A stretch of 64,000 nucleotides of DNA from Tetradesmus obliquus (taxonomy: Eukaryota; Chlorophyta; Chlorophyceae; Sphaeropleales; Scenedesmaceae), in assembly GCA_030272155.1 (NCBI GenBank), contig CP126198.1:3348001-3412000 (forward strand), given 5' to 3'. Shown here piece by piece: positions 1-11,534 of this stretch. The notes beneath the pieces were generated by a model. It saw only the letters and a program-made list of their open reading frames with translations, made no database searches and was not told the DNA's origin. Position 1 is the stretch's first letter, and the number at the start of each line of letters is the position of its first letter. Position numbers and translations under genes: made by a program.

Positions 1-1082
1 AACAGCTGCCAGAGCAGCACAAGCAGCATAGTAACAGCGGATCAAACGAGACAAGCCTACGGTTGACATCGACAGCAGTGCGCATAAAGACCTGCAAGCA
101 CAAGTCAAGTGGCACGGGCCTCGTCAGTGACACGCTGCTTGCTGGCATACATACGTACCAGAAGTATCACCATGAATATAGAGGCCACTGGTCATGCGAG
201 AGCTTCGGGGCAGATCAGGGAGCTGGACTGCACAAAAGCTGGTTGCAGATGCTTTGTTCATGCTTGACTCATACCCAAAATGTTTAGCGCCAAACATAGG
301 AAGCTGCTGTATTGGCTGCAGGCCGTTCGGCCTGCAGCCAAACAACAAGTCCTCCAGCAAAATCCAAAAACAGCACACATTTGGTGCCGTAGTTGGTGGC
401 AACTGCTGTGCTGCGACAGCGGCAACACACGATCACACACACGCATCTTCACCGTGCCCACAATCCTCGTGCAAGTGCAAGCATCAAGCAAGCAAACTGC
501 ATGTGCCACGACAAGAGCCTTTTGGGGCTGGCAGCAGCACGTTTGATTGGAGTCAATCCTGCAAAACTGTGCGTACAATGCCATGGTGTACCCTGCAGCT
601 CAGCAATCACACATCACGTGCATGTTTGCTGGTATCAATGTTGGTGTTTGCAAGCACAGCATGTTGCAAACAGTCCTAATGCCGTCAGCAAGCAACGCCA
701 GCACGGCCTCTTCCCCACAAACAACTAGATCAGTGCGGAAGCCCACCACCCAGATATGTACAAAGGGTACACATCGCAACTCTGAATCCACAACACTTCA
801 CAACCTGCAAACGGATGCCTGGCTACTGCAGGCTGAATGCACGCTGCAACTGCAATCCTGCACCAAGCTACACCCCGCAATTCAACACACGCATTGCGCC
901 AATCCTACTCCTTAATAGTCACTACATAGAAACCGCAACCTGCTCACAGCCCCATGCACCTGTACCAAGCAGCATGCAGTCATCATCACTGATCAGCACG
1001 TGCCCCATGTGGGGCCTCCACACCAAGAAAGCTGTAGTCATCAGCGCATGCCCCATGCATTACGCCAAGCAAATCGCAGTCC
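1..1082. other. 3' flank of the PP2C-like gene; no supported gene
   Basis: No open frame here has exon-like composition or recognisable motifs. The stretch lies downstream of the stop codon of the minus-strand gene that ends at 1083. The only clear structure is a perfect 14-bp inverted repeat with a 2-nt centre at 312-341. No TGTAA-type algal polyadenylation signal stands out close to the stop. Confidence 0.5.
312..341. repeat. perfect 14-bp inverted repeat (hairpin)
   Basis: The arms TTGGCTGCAGGCCG and CGGCCTGCAGCCAA are separated by TT. It could form a hairpin in the 3' flank of the minus-strand gene ending at 1083. A function in 3'-end formation is only a guess. Confidence 0.7.
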
Positions 1083-2742
1083 TCACCGCAGCGTCTGTGC
1101 GTTCCCAACCTGTGCCGGGCTGCTGCTCTCAAACGCCGCCCCCAGCATGTTGGGCGGCCGGCTGAACTCGAAACTCCGCCCATCCCTGCGGCCGCAAGGC
1201 GGCACCAAACCCTGCTGCTGCTGCTGCTGCTGGTGGCCTGCCAGTCTGGACACTGCACATCCTGAGGAGCCTGATCCCGACCCAGAACCAGATCCAGATC
1301 CTCCAGATCCCAGAAAGCATCCGGAAACATTGGAAGCTTCTGGACCATCATCCAGAAAGTCCACCAGGCTGTGATCATCCTCCTCAAATGAGCCGATGAT
1401 GCATGCACCAGAAAATGAAGCTGCGGCAGTTAGGCTGTTGGACAGCTCGTAATCGACCTCTGTTGCCACCCGCTGCTGCTGCGGCTGAGCCATGACGCCC
1501 AGCTGCTGCTGCAGCAGTGCTGCCTGCAGCTGCATGTCCTGCAGGCCCAAGCCGGGGCCTGAAGCCGCACCCGCTGCTGCTGCTGCTGCTGCACTGCCAG
1601 ATGCACCTGCCAGCTGCGGGCTGGTGCCAGGAGTAGGCGCTGGTGACTCCTGCAGTGTTGGAAGCGGCACGGACTTCTGCCTGTTGCTGCTGGGTAGCAT
1701 GCTGGGCTGCTGCATTGGCTGCAGGCTGAACATGTCAGACCCTAGCACACCGTTGCATGATGATGCTGCTGCTGCTGTTGCGGCAGCTGCAGCGGTGGCG
1801 GTTTCATTGCCATGCTGTAGTGGCCGCTCCATCACTCCATCCCCAAATGACACCCGCAAAATGTTGTCACTGGCAGCTGCAGTGGTGCTTGGGGCAGGGC
1901 CTGCAGGGCTCCTGACTCCTGCACTGCTGCTGCTGCTGCTGCTGCTGCCAAAGGCGCTGCGAAAGACCAAGCCGCCACTGCCGCTGCCTGCGCGGCTGCT
2001 GCTGCCAGCAAGAGCTCGACTGTCACTACCTGGCAAGTTGTGCCTAGGCGGGCTGGCAATGTTACTGGCACGTGCCGCTGTCCCCGCTGCTGCTGCTGCT
2101 GCTGGCGGTGCGGAAAATGGCGCTGGCAGCGGCACCTTGCCAAACTGGATAGTGTTTGGCTTGCCGCCACCTCCACCCCATGCCCTGCTGCTGCTCCAGC
2201 CATCGCCAGGCCTGCTGCTGCTGCTGCTGCCAGTGCCGCCACTGCCGTACCTAGAAGGCAGCTCTGTGCCAATGCTTGCTGCATGCCGCATGATGCCGCT
2301 GCTGCTGGCGGCTCTGCGCATGCCAGGGTAGGGCTTAGGGTTTGCTACACCACAGATGTTGTCATCTATCGCCATGGCACTTGAGTAGTGCTGCAGCTGC
2401 ACGCAGGATGTCACATACTGCCGCTGGCCTAGCGTCAGCTGCCTTCGGCCGCCGCCGCTGCTGCTGCTGCTGTCGGTAGCTTGCGGCTCAGGCGAGCAAG
2501 CGTCGCTGCTGCTGCCGGCGAGGCTGCTGCTGCCGCCGTTTGCGTCCCCAGCAGGAGCAGATGCTGCCAGCCTGACCCTAGTGAAGGATCCTTCATGTAC
2601 CATCCTGAGAACCTCGATTCCAAGAGGCTTGCTGCTGTCTGCATTAACACCATCTGGCTCCACTGCTGCTGGTGCTGCTGAAGGTGCCGCCTCGCTACTG
2701 TCAGCATCGCAGGCACCAGCATTCGCATTCGCATTCGCATTC

Positions 2743-2781
<39 letters not shown>

Positions 2782-5771
2782 TTTGATGCTGCCTCCAGGC
2801 TGTTCTGGTGGCGCTGCGAGGGGCTGCTGTGCTCTGCAAAGCTGCCGCTGCTGAAGAGAGAGGTGTGCAGCTGCAGGCCCGGGCTGCTCATGCTGCTTGC
2901 TACTGCTGTATCGGCCTCATCACCTCCACCAGAGGATGTGAAGGAGAGGCTTTGTAGCAGCATGCTGCCAGTGAGGTTCTGCAAGGCGGCAGGAAACAGC
3001 AACAGAAGGCGTTTTGTTATGAAGGTGTGCTAAGAGCAACACTAAGCAGGTGTGCCAGCAGGTCCGAAACAGCAGCAGAAGGCGCGTTGTAAGTGCGATG
3101 CGCAGCAACAAGCAGTTGTGCTACCTTGCTTGCATAGTGCAGCCGGTCTGAAGCTGATGCTGCCTGGAATGGGTTGTTCAACCCAGCCAGCAGCACAATG
3201 GCTTCAGGTACAAAAGCAGCACATAAAGGCTGCACCGCACTCACCAGGCTGCTGCTGCGCCTGCCGCCATGCATCTGGCCCTCAAGGGCAGTTGCACCCA
3301 GCTCGCCTCCATGCACTGCTCCATCAGCGGCAGCAGAGCCCTCAGACAGGCAGCTAGAAGCTTCCCTGCTGATGCCAGCGCAGCCAGCAGCAGTATCCCC
3401 TGCTGCTGCTGCTGCTGCTGCTGCTGGTGGTGTGCTAGCCACACTACTGAAAGCACTGACCATGCCACCACGTCCTGCTGCACTATCTGCAGCTGCAGCA
3501 GCTGTCGCGGCCGCCGCTTGAGGGGCTGTGAAGTTCACTTCAATGCTGCTGCCACGGCTGTTTGCGCCGCTGCTGCCGCTGAGGATGCTGCAGCCGCTGA
3601 TGTTGTGTGAGCTTCCCAGCACCAGCATGTCGCCAGCCCTGTTGCTTGCTGCAGCGCTGCTGCTGGCGCTGCTGCTGCCAATGCTGCTGCTGCCAGCATG
3701 GCCAGCAGTGCTGAGTGGCTTGCGGTGCAGCCTTTGAAGCTTTTTGCCCATGCTCCTAATGCGGCTGGGCATTGGAATGCCACGCGGCGCTGCTGCTGCT
3801 GCTGCTGCTGGAGGAGTTGAGCCAGCATCCCAGCTGGATCGAGCTGATCTAGAGGCTGTCAGTTTTGCACGGACAGCAGAGACAGCTGCTGCATCAAATG
3901 CAGCGTCTGCTGCAGCGCGTGCAGCAGCCAGCGATGGCAGATCTGGGGTGGAAGCAGAGCCACGCAGCCTTGCAGCTTTTGCTTGGCCTCCACGGACACT
4001 GGACTCGATCAGTGGCAGCGGTTGACTGTGGTCCTGGAAGGCCACCCTGCTCGCTTTGCCAGCAGCGTTCTTCAGTTTCGCATGCCGATTGAACCCTGCT
4101 GCTGCAGCCGCATCTGCTGCTGCGCCCTTTCGTGTGTCGACTTCAACTTGGTGCCCAGCATCTGCTGTGGCCTGCACTGCTAACCCTTGAAACGGGCTCA
4201 GCTGCTGCTGCTGCTGCTGCTGTGAAGGCTCCTGTGCCGCATTCAACAGGCAGCGGTAGCTGCCGCGCCTGCTGCCACCCCTCACCTTACCCTCGAGCAC
4301 TTCCCCCTGCTTCTCAGCTAGCTGGCCTAATCCAGCCTGCAGCGACGCTGCAGCAGCTGCTGCTGCAGCTTCCTCATCCGAGGTGAGGCGGAAGCTGCTG
4401 CTGCGCTTATCCGTGGATATGCCACCACGCACTTTGCCCTCGCAGGCACTCAGCTCCTCCGCTGATGCTTCTGCTGATAGGCCCTCTGAGGGGCAGCTGA
4501 GCGGCATTGTGACCCCAAGAGACTGCTGCTGCTGCTGCTGCTGCAGCAGCAGCGGCAGCTGGGAAGGTGGCTGCAGCTGTGTTGCGCTGCTAGGGTTGCT
4601 TCCTGCAGTCCAAGCACGGTGCAGCGCAGTCGCAGCTGCACCTGTTCTGCCGCGCGTGCCAGTTTCTGCTGCTGCTGCAGCTGCTGGATGTGCTGCAGTC
4701 CACGCCTTACCATCCTGTGCCGAGTTGCTGAAAGCTGATCTGAAAGCCATGCCGCTCGGCGCCGCCGCTGCTGCTGCTGCTAGCTCAGATCCACCAAGGG
4801 AGTGCCCTCTGCGTTCAGCAGCGCCCTTCATCCTGCTGCTGCCACTGCCGGCTGCTACTGCTGCTAGCTTGGCTTGCACAGGCAGTGATGCTGCAGAGCT
4901 TATCCCTGAGGCATGCAGAGCTGACAAGGCCTGATATGAGCGGGCCTTCTTCACTGTGTCAGGCCCCTGCATCTGCTCCTGCTGCATTAGCTGCTGCTGC
5001 ATCTGCAGCGCCTCTAGCTGCCGCTGCTGCTGCTGCTGCTGCTGGCTGTCGGTTGCTGCACGTGAGGGGCTGTAAAGACTTGAGCTTGAAGCCATGAGTG
5101 TGCCTTGGCTGCTGCTGTCCCTGCCCCAACTGCTGCTGCTGCGCTTGCCGCCCAAATACGCATTATCAGCAGCAGCAGCAGCCTCCCTGAGAGAGCTCCA
5201 CCCGCCACTGCTGCTGCGGCTGCTGCTGGTGCTGTGGCGCGCGCTGCCGCTGCGGCGCATTGCCAATGCAGCAATCGACACAGATGCGCTGCGCTGCGGC
5301 AACGCATGGTGCTGCATTGCCATATTGCCAGCTGCAAGGCTGCGGCTAGATCGAGACAGCGCAGCAGTGCTAGGTGACAGCACTTCTGCAGATGACCAGG
5401 ACGTCATGCTGTTGCTGGGCTTGAGTATGCGAGCTACTGTTGTATCCGGATGTGAGGTTGTAGGGTTTGCAAACAGCAGTGATTCGAGCTCGCAGGGCCC
5501 TGCAAGACGCACCTTGTGCAGAATCATTGACTGCTGCTCGCCCTGCTGCTGCTGCTGCTGCTGCATTGAGGGGCTTGCCATGCTGCTGTTGCTGCACTCG
5601 CCTGCCAGGCAGCCACACGATCCACACGAGCCGCCATGGTCATGACTCAAGTCGAGCTCGCAACTCAGCCGCGAGCTGAGTGCAAAGGCGGCTGCGCGAG
5701 TGCTGCTGCCGCTGCCGCAGCTCACGATGTGGCTGGCGGTTGCGGGCTGTGCATTGGAGCTGCTGCTGTCA

Positions 5772-5803
<32 letters not shown>

Positions 5804-8480
5804 AGGTGCATCTTCGACCTTGAGGATGCCTGCTGCTACTGCTGCATCCACTAGGGACAGCCGTCCTGAGGAGTCGTCAGACACAGCTGAGGTGCTGAGA
5901 GCAGCACTGTGGCAAGCTTCACCATCACCTGCTGCTGCTGCTGCTGCGCTTGTGCCGCTGCTAGCATTTGCCGGCAGCTCCGCAGTAGCAGCAATCGCCT
6001 TCCCGTGCTGCTGCTGCAGCAGCAGGGTTTGCGGTACAGTGATGGAGCTGGCAGCTGGCCAGAAGCTGGATGGCCAGCAGTGGCCTGCTATGCTGAGGGC
6101 TGGCAGTAGGCTGCTGAGTGCGGGGGCTGGGGGCCCTGCTCGGTCCCTGTCGCAGCAGAAGCAGCTGGCAGACCAGAGGGCCTGCAGGGCCTGGGCCTCA
6201 GCGTTGGAGCGGCAGGCCCTGTGCAGAGGAGAGAGGGAGAGGAACAGGGAGGTACAGCGGAATGTGAATATCGAGAGTAGGCTTGGTGAACAGAGCGCCT
6301 CCATGGCTTGTGCCTCAGCGTTGGAGCGGCAGGTCCTGTGCAGAGAGGAGAGAGAGAGACAGGAACAGGGAGGTACAAGAAAAAGGTGACAGTCAAGAGC
6401 AGGCTTGGTGACCAGAGGGCCTACAGGGCTTGTGCCTCGGCGTGGGAGCGGCAGGCCCTGTGCAGAGGAGAGAGGAAGAGGGAGAGGAACAGGGAGGTTC
6501 AAGAAAACAGTGAGAATCAAGGGCATGCTCAGTGACCAGAGGGCCTGCAGGGCTTGTGCCTCAGCGTTGGAGTGGCAAGCCCTGCGTGTGTGTATAATAG
6601 ACAGCAGGGGAGGGTGAGAGAACACGAAAGATGCCAGCCCTGTGTGTATCATAGACAACAGGAGATGGTGACAGAACTGGGAAGATGTGCAGGCAGGAGT
6701 GAGACGTGAAAGTAGGCTTGCAATCGAGTAGAATATCCTCTCAATGGGCCGCCAGCAACAAGGACGCCCCAGGGAACCACAGCACAACACACAAGAGGCA
6801 CGCAAAAGCTGACGAACACCCACCACACCTACAGCGCTAAGGTGTTGCACAGCTGCACCTACAATGGTGTCACCACACCGCCACCTACCACCTACCTGCC
6901 AATGCCTGCCAGCTCCTGCTGCATCTTCTGCTGCTGCTCAGCAGCTGCAGCACGGTGCAAGCTGCTGCTGCCATCTAGCAGCAGCACCACTGCACTGACA
7001 TCTGGCACACACCCCGCAGCCCCAGGTGCAGCAGGACCGGGCACCAGCCCAAAAAGCTGATCCATGAGCCGCAGCTTTAGCCGCTCTTGAGCTTCCAGAG
7101 TCAGAAGATCCCCAACCGACACTGCTGCTGCTGCTGCTGCTTTGCCTGCTGCTGCTGCTGCAGCCGGGCCACTGCTGCTGCTGCTGCTGCTGCTGCTGAT
7201 ACCGCTGGCCAGGGCAGCAGCAACGTAGTCGACAACTTCAGCAGGGTTCATCGCCTGCCAAAGCCCTGGCGATCCTAAAACCACAAACGACTCGCTGCCG
7301 GTCAGCCGCCAGGCTGTCACAATAGGGTTTGGCAGTACACCTGCTGCTGTGGCTGCGCTGTAACCCAGCAGCCTTGATGCACCCACGTGGTGCAGCACGC
7401 TGCCATCAGGGGCAGTGAGGACAGCAGCTTGTTGCTGCTGCAGGACGCTGCTGCTGCTGCTGCTGGCGCTGCCATCTGGCAGGCTGCTGCTGCTGCTGGC
7501 CTGCTGCAGCTCTTTTTCTGTTGCTGCTGTTGCTGCTGCTGCTGCTGCTGGGGGTGCTTGTTGCGTGTAGCTGATGCTGCTGCCGGCTGCATCCAGCCGT
7601 GCTGTCTCTGTTGGATCATGCCCCAGTGCTAGCCTTGGTGTGAGTTCCAGCACAGTTAAGCCACCGGCAGGGGAGCTACGTGCCAGCACTGCTGTGCATA
7701 AGCCCGCTGATGCAACCAGCAGCTGTGAACGGCTCTGGTCCAATGACAGCAGCAGCGCAGCGGTGCCAGAGGTTGCTGTGTCGAGGGTGCTACCTGGGCC
7801 GGCGTTGGCTTGTGGGTTCTGCTGCGGCTGCAGCTGCAGCAGCTGCTGGTGGCACTGCAGGAAGGCTGCTTCTAGGGCGGCGGCAGGGGCCTGCACGTTG
7901 CAAATGGCAAAGCCAGCAGCAGAGATAACAAGTAAGTGATGACAAATTGAAGATGTTGTCGTTTAAAGAGCTGTCAAACAGTGCTGGTGGCACTGCAGGA
8001 AGGCTGCTTCTAGGGCGGCGGCAGGGGCCTGCAGGGTAAGCACAGACGCACGGCATGCAGCAAAGATGCAAGGCAAGTGATGACCGGGTGATGAGGTTGC
8101 CTTTTCATTTTCATTAAGTGGCAAGCAAAGCAATTGTGACGAAGCATAAAAAAGCAGCTGGAGACCGTATATTGCACGCTGGGGGACACGATTCACAGCA
8201 TGACTCATAGTGTGACACGAGGCCAAGGGGTGTGCCGTGCTGTGAAGTCTGGCGGCCATCAAAGCCAGCAGTCCGATGACACCACCTGCAGAATTGTTTG
8301 GTTGGCAGGCTTTAGTTGCTGCTGGCCTTTGCGGCTGCCTGCTCACCAAGGTTTGTTGCTCGTCATGCAGCAGCTGCGGGGCGAGCGCTCCTGCAAGGAT
8401 CTGGCTGCTCACAACTGCCACATCAGCTCCTGCAGGGCCGCATCCACTGAACAGGCCAGCTAGCTGCCTTCCTGCAGTGC
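1083..8480 (-). CDS. Long low-complexity protein with a degenerate PP2C-like domain (5' end unresolved)
   Basis: Four exon blocks can be placed. About 8480-8347 holds LAGLFSGCGPAG. 7890-6896 holds the rest of a PP2C fold, including FVVLGSPGLWQAM and a closing VSAVVLLLD strand. 6218 to about 3040 and about 2982-1083 are Ser/Ala/Gln-rich. The 6896/6218 junction is phase-consistent: AG plus G restores an Arg before ACRSNAEAQAL. The junction near 3040/2982 is weak, with no good donor, but the frames on both sides are open and similar. In active PP2Cs the matching motifs are DGHGG and SDGLWD. Here they read SGCGP and SPGLWQ, so metal-binding Asp residues are lost and the domain looks like a pseudophosphatase. 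The C-terminal ~1,600 residues have no domain I recognise; the short motif EGKVRGG recurs with variants. I could not find the exons before 8480. The domain call is fairly firm; one gene rather than two is inferred. Confidence 0.6.
6205..6590 (-). repeat. Four tandem copies of an exon 5' edge plus acceptor
   Basis: Four units about 118 bp apart (near 6205-6240, 6310-6345, 6428-6465, 6549-6585) carry the codons for ACRSNAEAQAL behind an acceptor-like end. The unit at 6218, nearest the rest of the exon, is the likely real splice site. The upstream units are decoys or alternative acceptors. Confidence 0.8.
7846..8034 (-). repeat. Duplicated 5' edge of the PP2C exon (about 50-bp direct repeat)
   Basis: The blocks at 7846-7894 and 7983-8034 are nearly identical and encode the start APAAALEAAFLQCHQ of the exon beginning at 7890. 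The upstream block ends in its own TACCCTGCAG acceptor but soon runs out of frame. This is another exon-edge copy inside an intron. Confidence 0.8.
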
Positions 8481-10109
8481 CTGCAGACGCAAGAAAGCAG
8501 ACAACTGAGACTGAGACCATGGTAGCTGTTACTGGTGCAGGTGGTGGTCCACCTGCATCACGTGGGGCAAGGATATGCACCAGCCTGCCGCATACAGCCT
8601 GCTGGTATATGTAGTACAATCTTTGCCGAACCTAACACGCCAATTGCAGCACTGCTTGCGATCGATTCTTGTCGTGGTGCAGCACCAACCTGCGCAGAAC
8701 GCGATGCCCTCGTCGCTGCATAGCGGCAGCTGGTGCTCCGATTGCAGCTCCTGAGCGGGCCAAATGTACCCGGGCCTGATACACACCAACTCCATTATCA
8801 TGTCCGTGTGAGCCTGCTGCCAATGCTCAAGCAGGCACATCGCAGCACCTCCAGCACTCAACCTGCAGCATGAAAACAGCATGATCGATCAAGACATTCT
8901 TCTGCACAACGGCACTGCATGTGCACAACGCGACTGCCGAACTGTATCAGAACACGTGGGCCCCTGATGCCCGCTGTACAGCGCACGCTGTCTTAGCTGT
9001 CGCTTAGGTGCGCATTTGGATTACATGAACAGCATTGCAACCAGCAGTCGGACGTCTCTGCCGGATCAGGAGGACCGGTGAAGCCTCAGACTCGCGTGCA
9101 TCCCTTCCGCATGCATCTGTTTGCTCTGCGCGCAGCCTCTTGACTCAATAGCCAGCTCACCATGCTAGTTGTGCCACGCATCGGCTGGCATAGCATGTAG
9201 TGGAAGCCTTTTTAGATGAAGTGTCTTGCAGACTGTCTTGAATGTGTTCACCGCAGTCTGTTCAATTAAGCATTGACGTTTTGCTGCTGGTGGACTGGTT
9301 TAGACTGTTCAGGTGCCCCTGTACGGAGGAGTCATGTGGGCCACGTGCTCTGTGCAAAGCCCCGAACCTGAAACAACAGGAAAGCGATGACGCTCTCGTT
9401 GCAAGCAGCACCGTAAAAACGTTAAGTCTATCTTCTTCACCAAGCTTGCAAGCCTCTGGAGGTTCTGGGTGCCGAGCAGTACAACCAGATTCGGTACTTG
9501 GCCTGGCTCAAGTCCCTGCCTGAGGCCCAGGTCCACACTGTTGCAATGGGCAATGCCATTACATCCACCACAAATGCATTGGTTTGCGTTATGTCAGACA
9601 GCCACTTCGTGCCAGTGGTAATGAACACGGTCACAGGACAACACTGCCGGTGCAGGTAACTTCACCTGCTTGGATTTGAAATCCAGTGTTGGCATGCTCA
9701 TGCCCAGCAGCGCTTGCACATGGGCCATGTCCTGCTCCATGTTGAAGGAAATGCAACAGAACTGATGCATATATCCCTTACCACACGCACGTCGCAGGCC
9801 CACTGTGGTGTAGTGAGGCAATTTTGCAAAATAAGCAATACAGATAGGACCACAAGCGGTACGGTGTACTACACGGCATGAACGCCCAACCCTCCTGGAA
9901 TTTATGCAAAAACACGCTGGACACCATGTCCCTTAACTACATAATCACCAGGGCCTGGTTGGCACGGTCAAAATACAAGGCACGTAAAGCTTGTGCGCGG
10001 GGCTAACCAAGAGAAGATGCGAAATATCCTACATACTGGGGGATTCCTATCATGATATCAATGCTGTGCATTCCCAATTGGGGTACTGATGTCGTCCAAA
10101 AGAAAGCAA
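8481..10109. other. Unassigned region between the PP2C-like gene and the MBOAT gene
   Basis: The missing 5' exons and promoter of the PP2C-like gene should lie here, but no open frame shows recognisable PP2C N-terminal motifs. A TTACA at about 9568 (TGTAA on the minus strand) could be the polyadenylation signal of the MBOAT gene, though it lies 540 bp past its stop. Nothing else is supported. Confidence 0.4.
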
Positions 10110-11534
10110 TCAGGTGCAATGGCACAGCCCTAAGTTTTCCATCACCACATTCGTGAGCGGCGCTATGAAAGGAGGCACATAGTTCTGGTAGTGCCTGTGC
10201 TGCAGCAGAACATCAACAAACAAGGGGCAGGTCATGAGAGCAAAACTCAACACCCACGCCCTGCGCAGCCACATCGGAACATGAAGAGTCCCATACAAGC
10301 TAGAGTTCTCAACTGCCTTTCCTGCAAGCCCCTCAGCTAAGACGGCACATCCATGCAGCATGAAAAAGGCCAGGTGCTTCCCAGATACGACACCAAAAGC
10401 GGCCCAGACAACATACTCGTGCACCACGCCGCTCGTTGCAAAGACAACAAGTGTCCTGATAGCTCTCTTCACTTCCCGCTGCCAACCCTGCTGCACCACT
10501 GATTGATGCCTTGAGTTTGCGCTCCCAGCTGCTGTGCCCTGCCTGCCCATGCTGCTGCTACTGCCGCTGCTGTCAAATCCCTTGCTGTTGTTGGTACCCT
10601 GCTTGCCACTGCTCGCTGCATTGCCTGAGCAGCCTAAGCCAGACAGCAGCTGCAGCAGCGCTGCACTCAGCCAATCCGCCAGGCTGTAACCCAGGCCTGT
10701 GAAATAGTACCGCAGCACCTGATGCCAGCGGTTTGACCATAAGTCTGAGATGCTCGTTGCCATCCAAGGTTTGTCAAAGATATACACAGGACCAACATCT
10801 GAGTAGCCAACAAAGAGGAGTGCGACCCTTCCCATCATATGAGTGGCAGCAAGCTGCATGCCTAAAAGGAAGCCTGCTACAGCCTTGACTAAGTAAGCTG
10901 CGGCTGTGGCAGCAACGCCTTCACCCATGCCCGTTGAGTCAAGATGCAGTGCTGACAATTCCCCATAGCAGAAACAGCACTCTAAGATAGCCGAAACTAT
11001 GTCCATCAACACCATGAGGTGAAGTAGTGCGCTGCATGTCTCGAGCAGCAGCTGGCTGGTAGTCTGCTGCTGCTGTTGTGGCTGATGTTCAGGTGCTGCT
11101 CCTTTGCTGGAGCCTGATACAGCATGCTGGGCTGCACTTCGAGCAGCCAAAGCCTTCTGTTTGGCGTTATACGCAGATATGATGCCGGACATGGATTGCC
11201 ACACGAATGATGACAGCACTGCTCGCACAGAAGGTGCAGAGTCAGCAGGCTGAAGCAAACACCAGTCCAGCACCGTCAGTGCTGCCATGTAGCTCATGGT
11301 TGCTAGGCCTATAGCCATATGCTGCCTGGGTCTACGATATACCAGGAGCGGAGAGGCGATCAACATAGCCGCTGAAATCACAACTCCCACCAGAGCACGA
11401 ACAAAACGCGACGTGCGGAACAGTCGCTGCTGCATGCATAGTGCCAACAAAGTGAGAAAAAAGGAGGTGATTAAGACAGTGCATATGAGGGATGCGAGCT
11501 GGGAAAAAAGGTGGAGAAGACTCAGTTGCTGCAT
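10110..11534 (-). CDS. MBOAT-family acyltransferase, wax-synthase-like
   Basis: A single 474-residue open frame from ATG at 11534, uninterrupted by introns, unlike its neighbours. The protein is hydrophobic with several membrane segments. The MBOAT signatures are in its second half: SDLWSNRWHQVLRYYF, the Asn/His region shared with plant wax synthases, then FATSGVVHEYVVW with the presumed catalytic His. The family transfers fatty acyl groups from acyl-CoA to alcohols or glycerolipids in the ER membrane. A Gln-rich loop at about residues 145-160 is a lineage insertion. The likely product is a wax ester synthase or related O-acyltransferase; the substrate cannot be told from sequence. The lack of introns might reflect retroposition. 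Confidence 0.85.
   Translation of the reverse strand: MQQLSLLHLFSQLASLICTVLITSFFLTLLALCMQQRLFRTSRFVRALVGVVISAAMLIASPLLVYRRPRQHMAIGLATMSYMAALTVLDWCLLQPADSAPSVRAVLSSFVWQSMSGIISAYNAKQKALAARSAAQHAVSGSSKGAAPEHQPQQQQQTTSQLLLETCSALLHLMVLMDIVSAILECCFCYGELSALHLDSTGMGEGVAATAAAYLVKAVAGFLLGMQLAATHMMGRVALLFVGYSDVGPVYIFDKPWMATSISDLWSNRWHQVLRYYFTGLGYSLADWLSAALLQLLSGLGCSGNAASSGKQGTNNSKGFDSSGSSSSMGRQGTAAGSANSRHQSVVQQGWQREVKRAIRTLVVFATSGVVHEYVVWAAFGVVSGKHLAFFMLHGCAVLAEGLAGKAVENSSLYGTLHVPMWLRRAWVLSFALMTCPLFVDVLLQHRHYQNYVPPFIAPLTNVVMENLGLCHCT

Noticed and set aside
2400..2660. Possible protein kinase glycine loop (VLRMVHEGSFTRVRLA) after the PP2C domain
   Set aside because: No VAIK Lys, HRD or DFG motifs follow; the surrounding sequence is low-complexity.
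6219..6850. N-terminal 210 residues of the long minus-strand frame that starts at 6850
   Set aside because: They are repeats of the intron/exon edge units; phase evidence places the real exon start at 6218.
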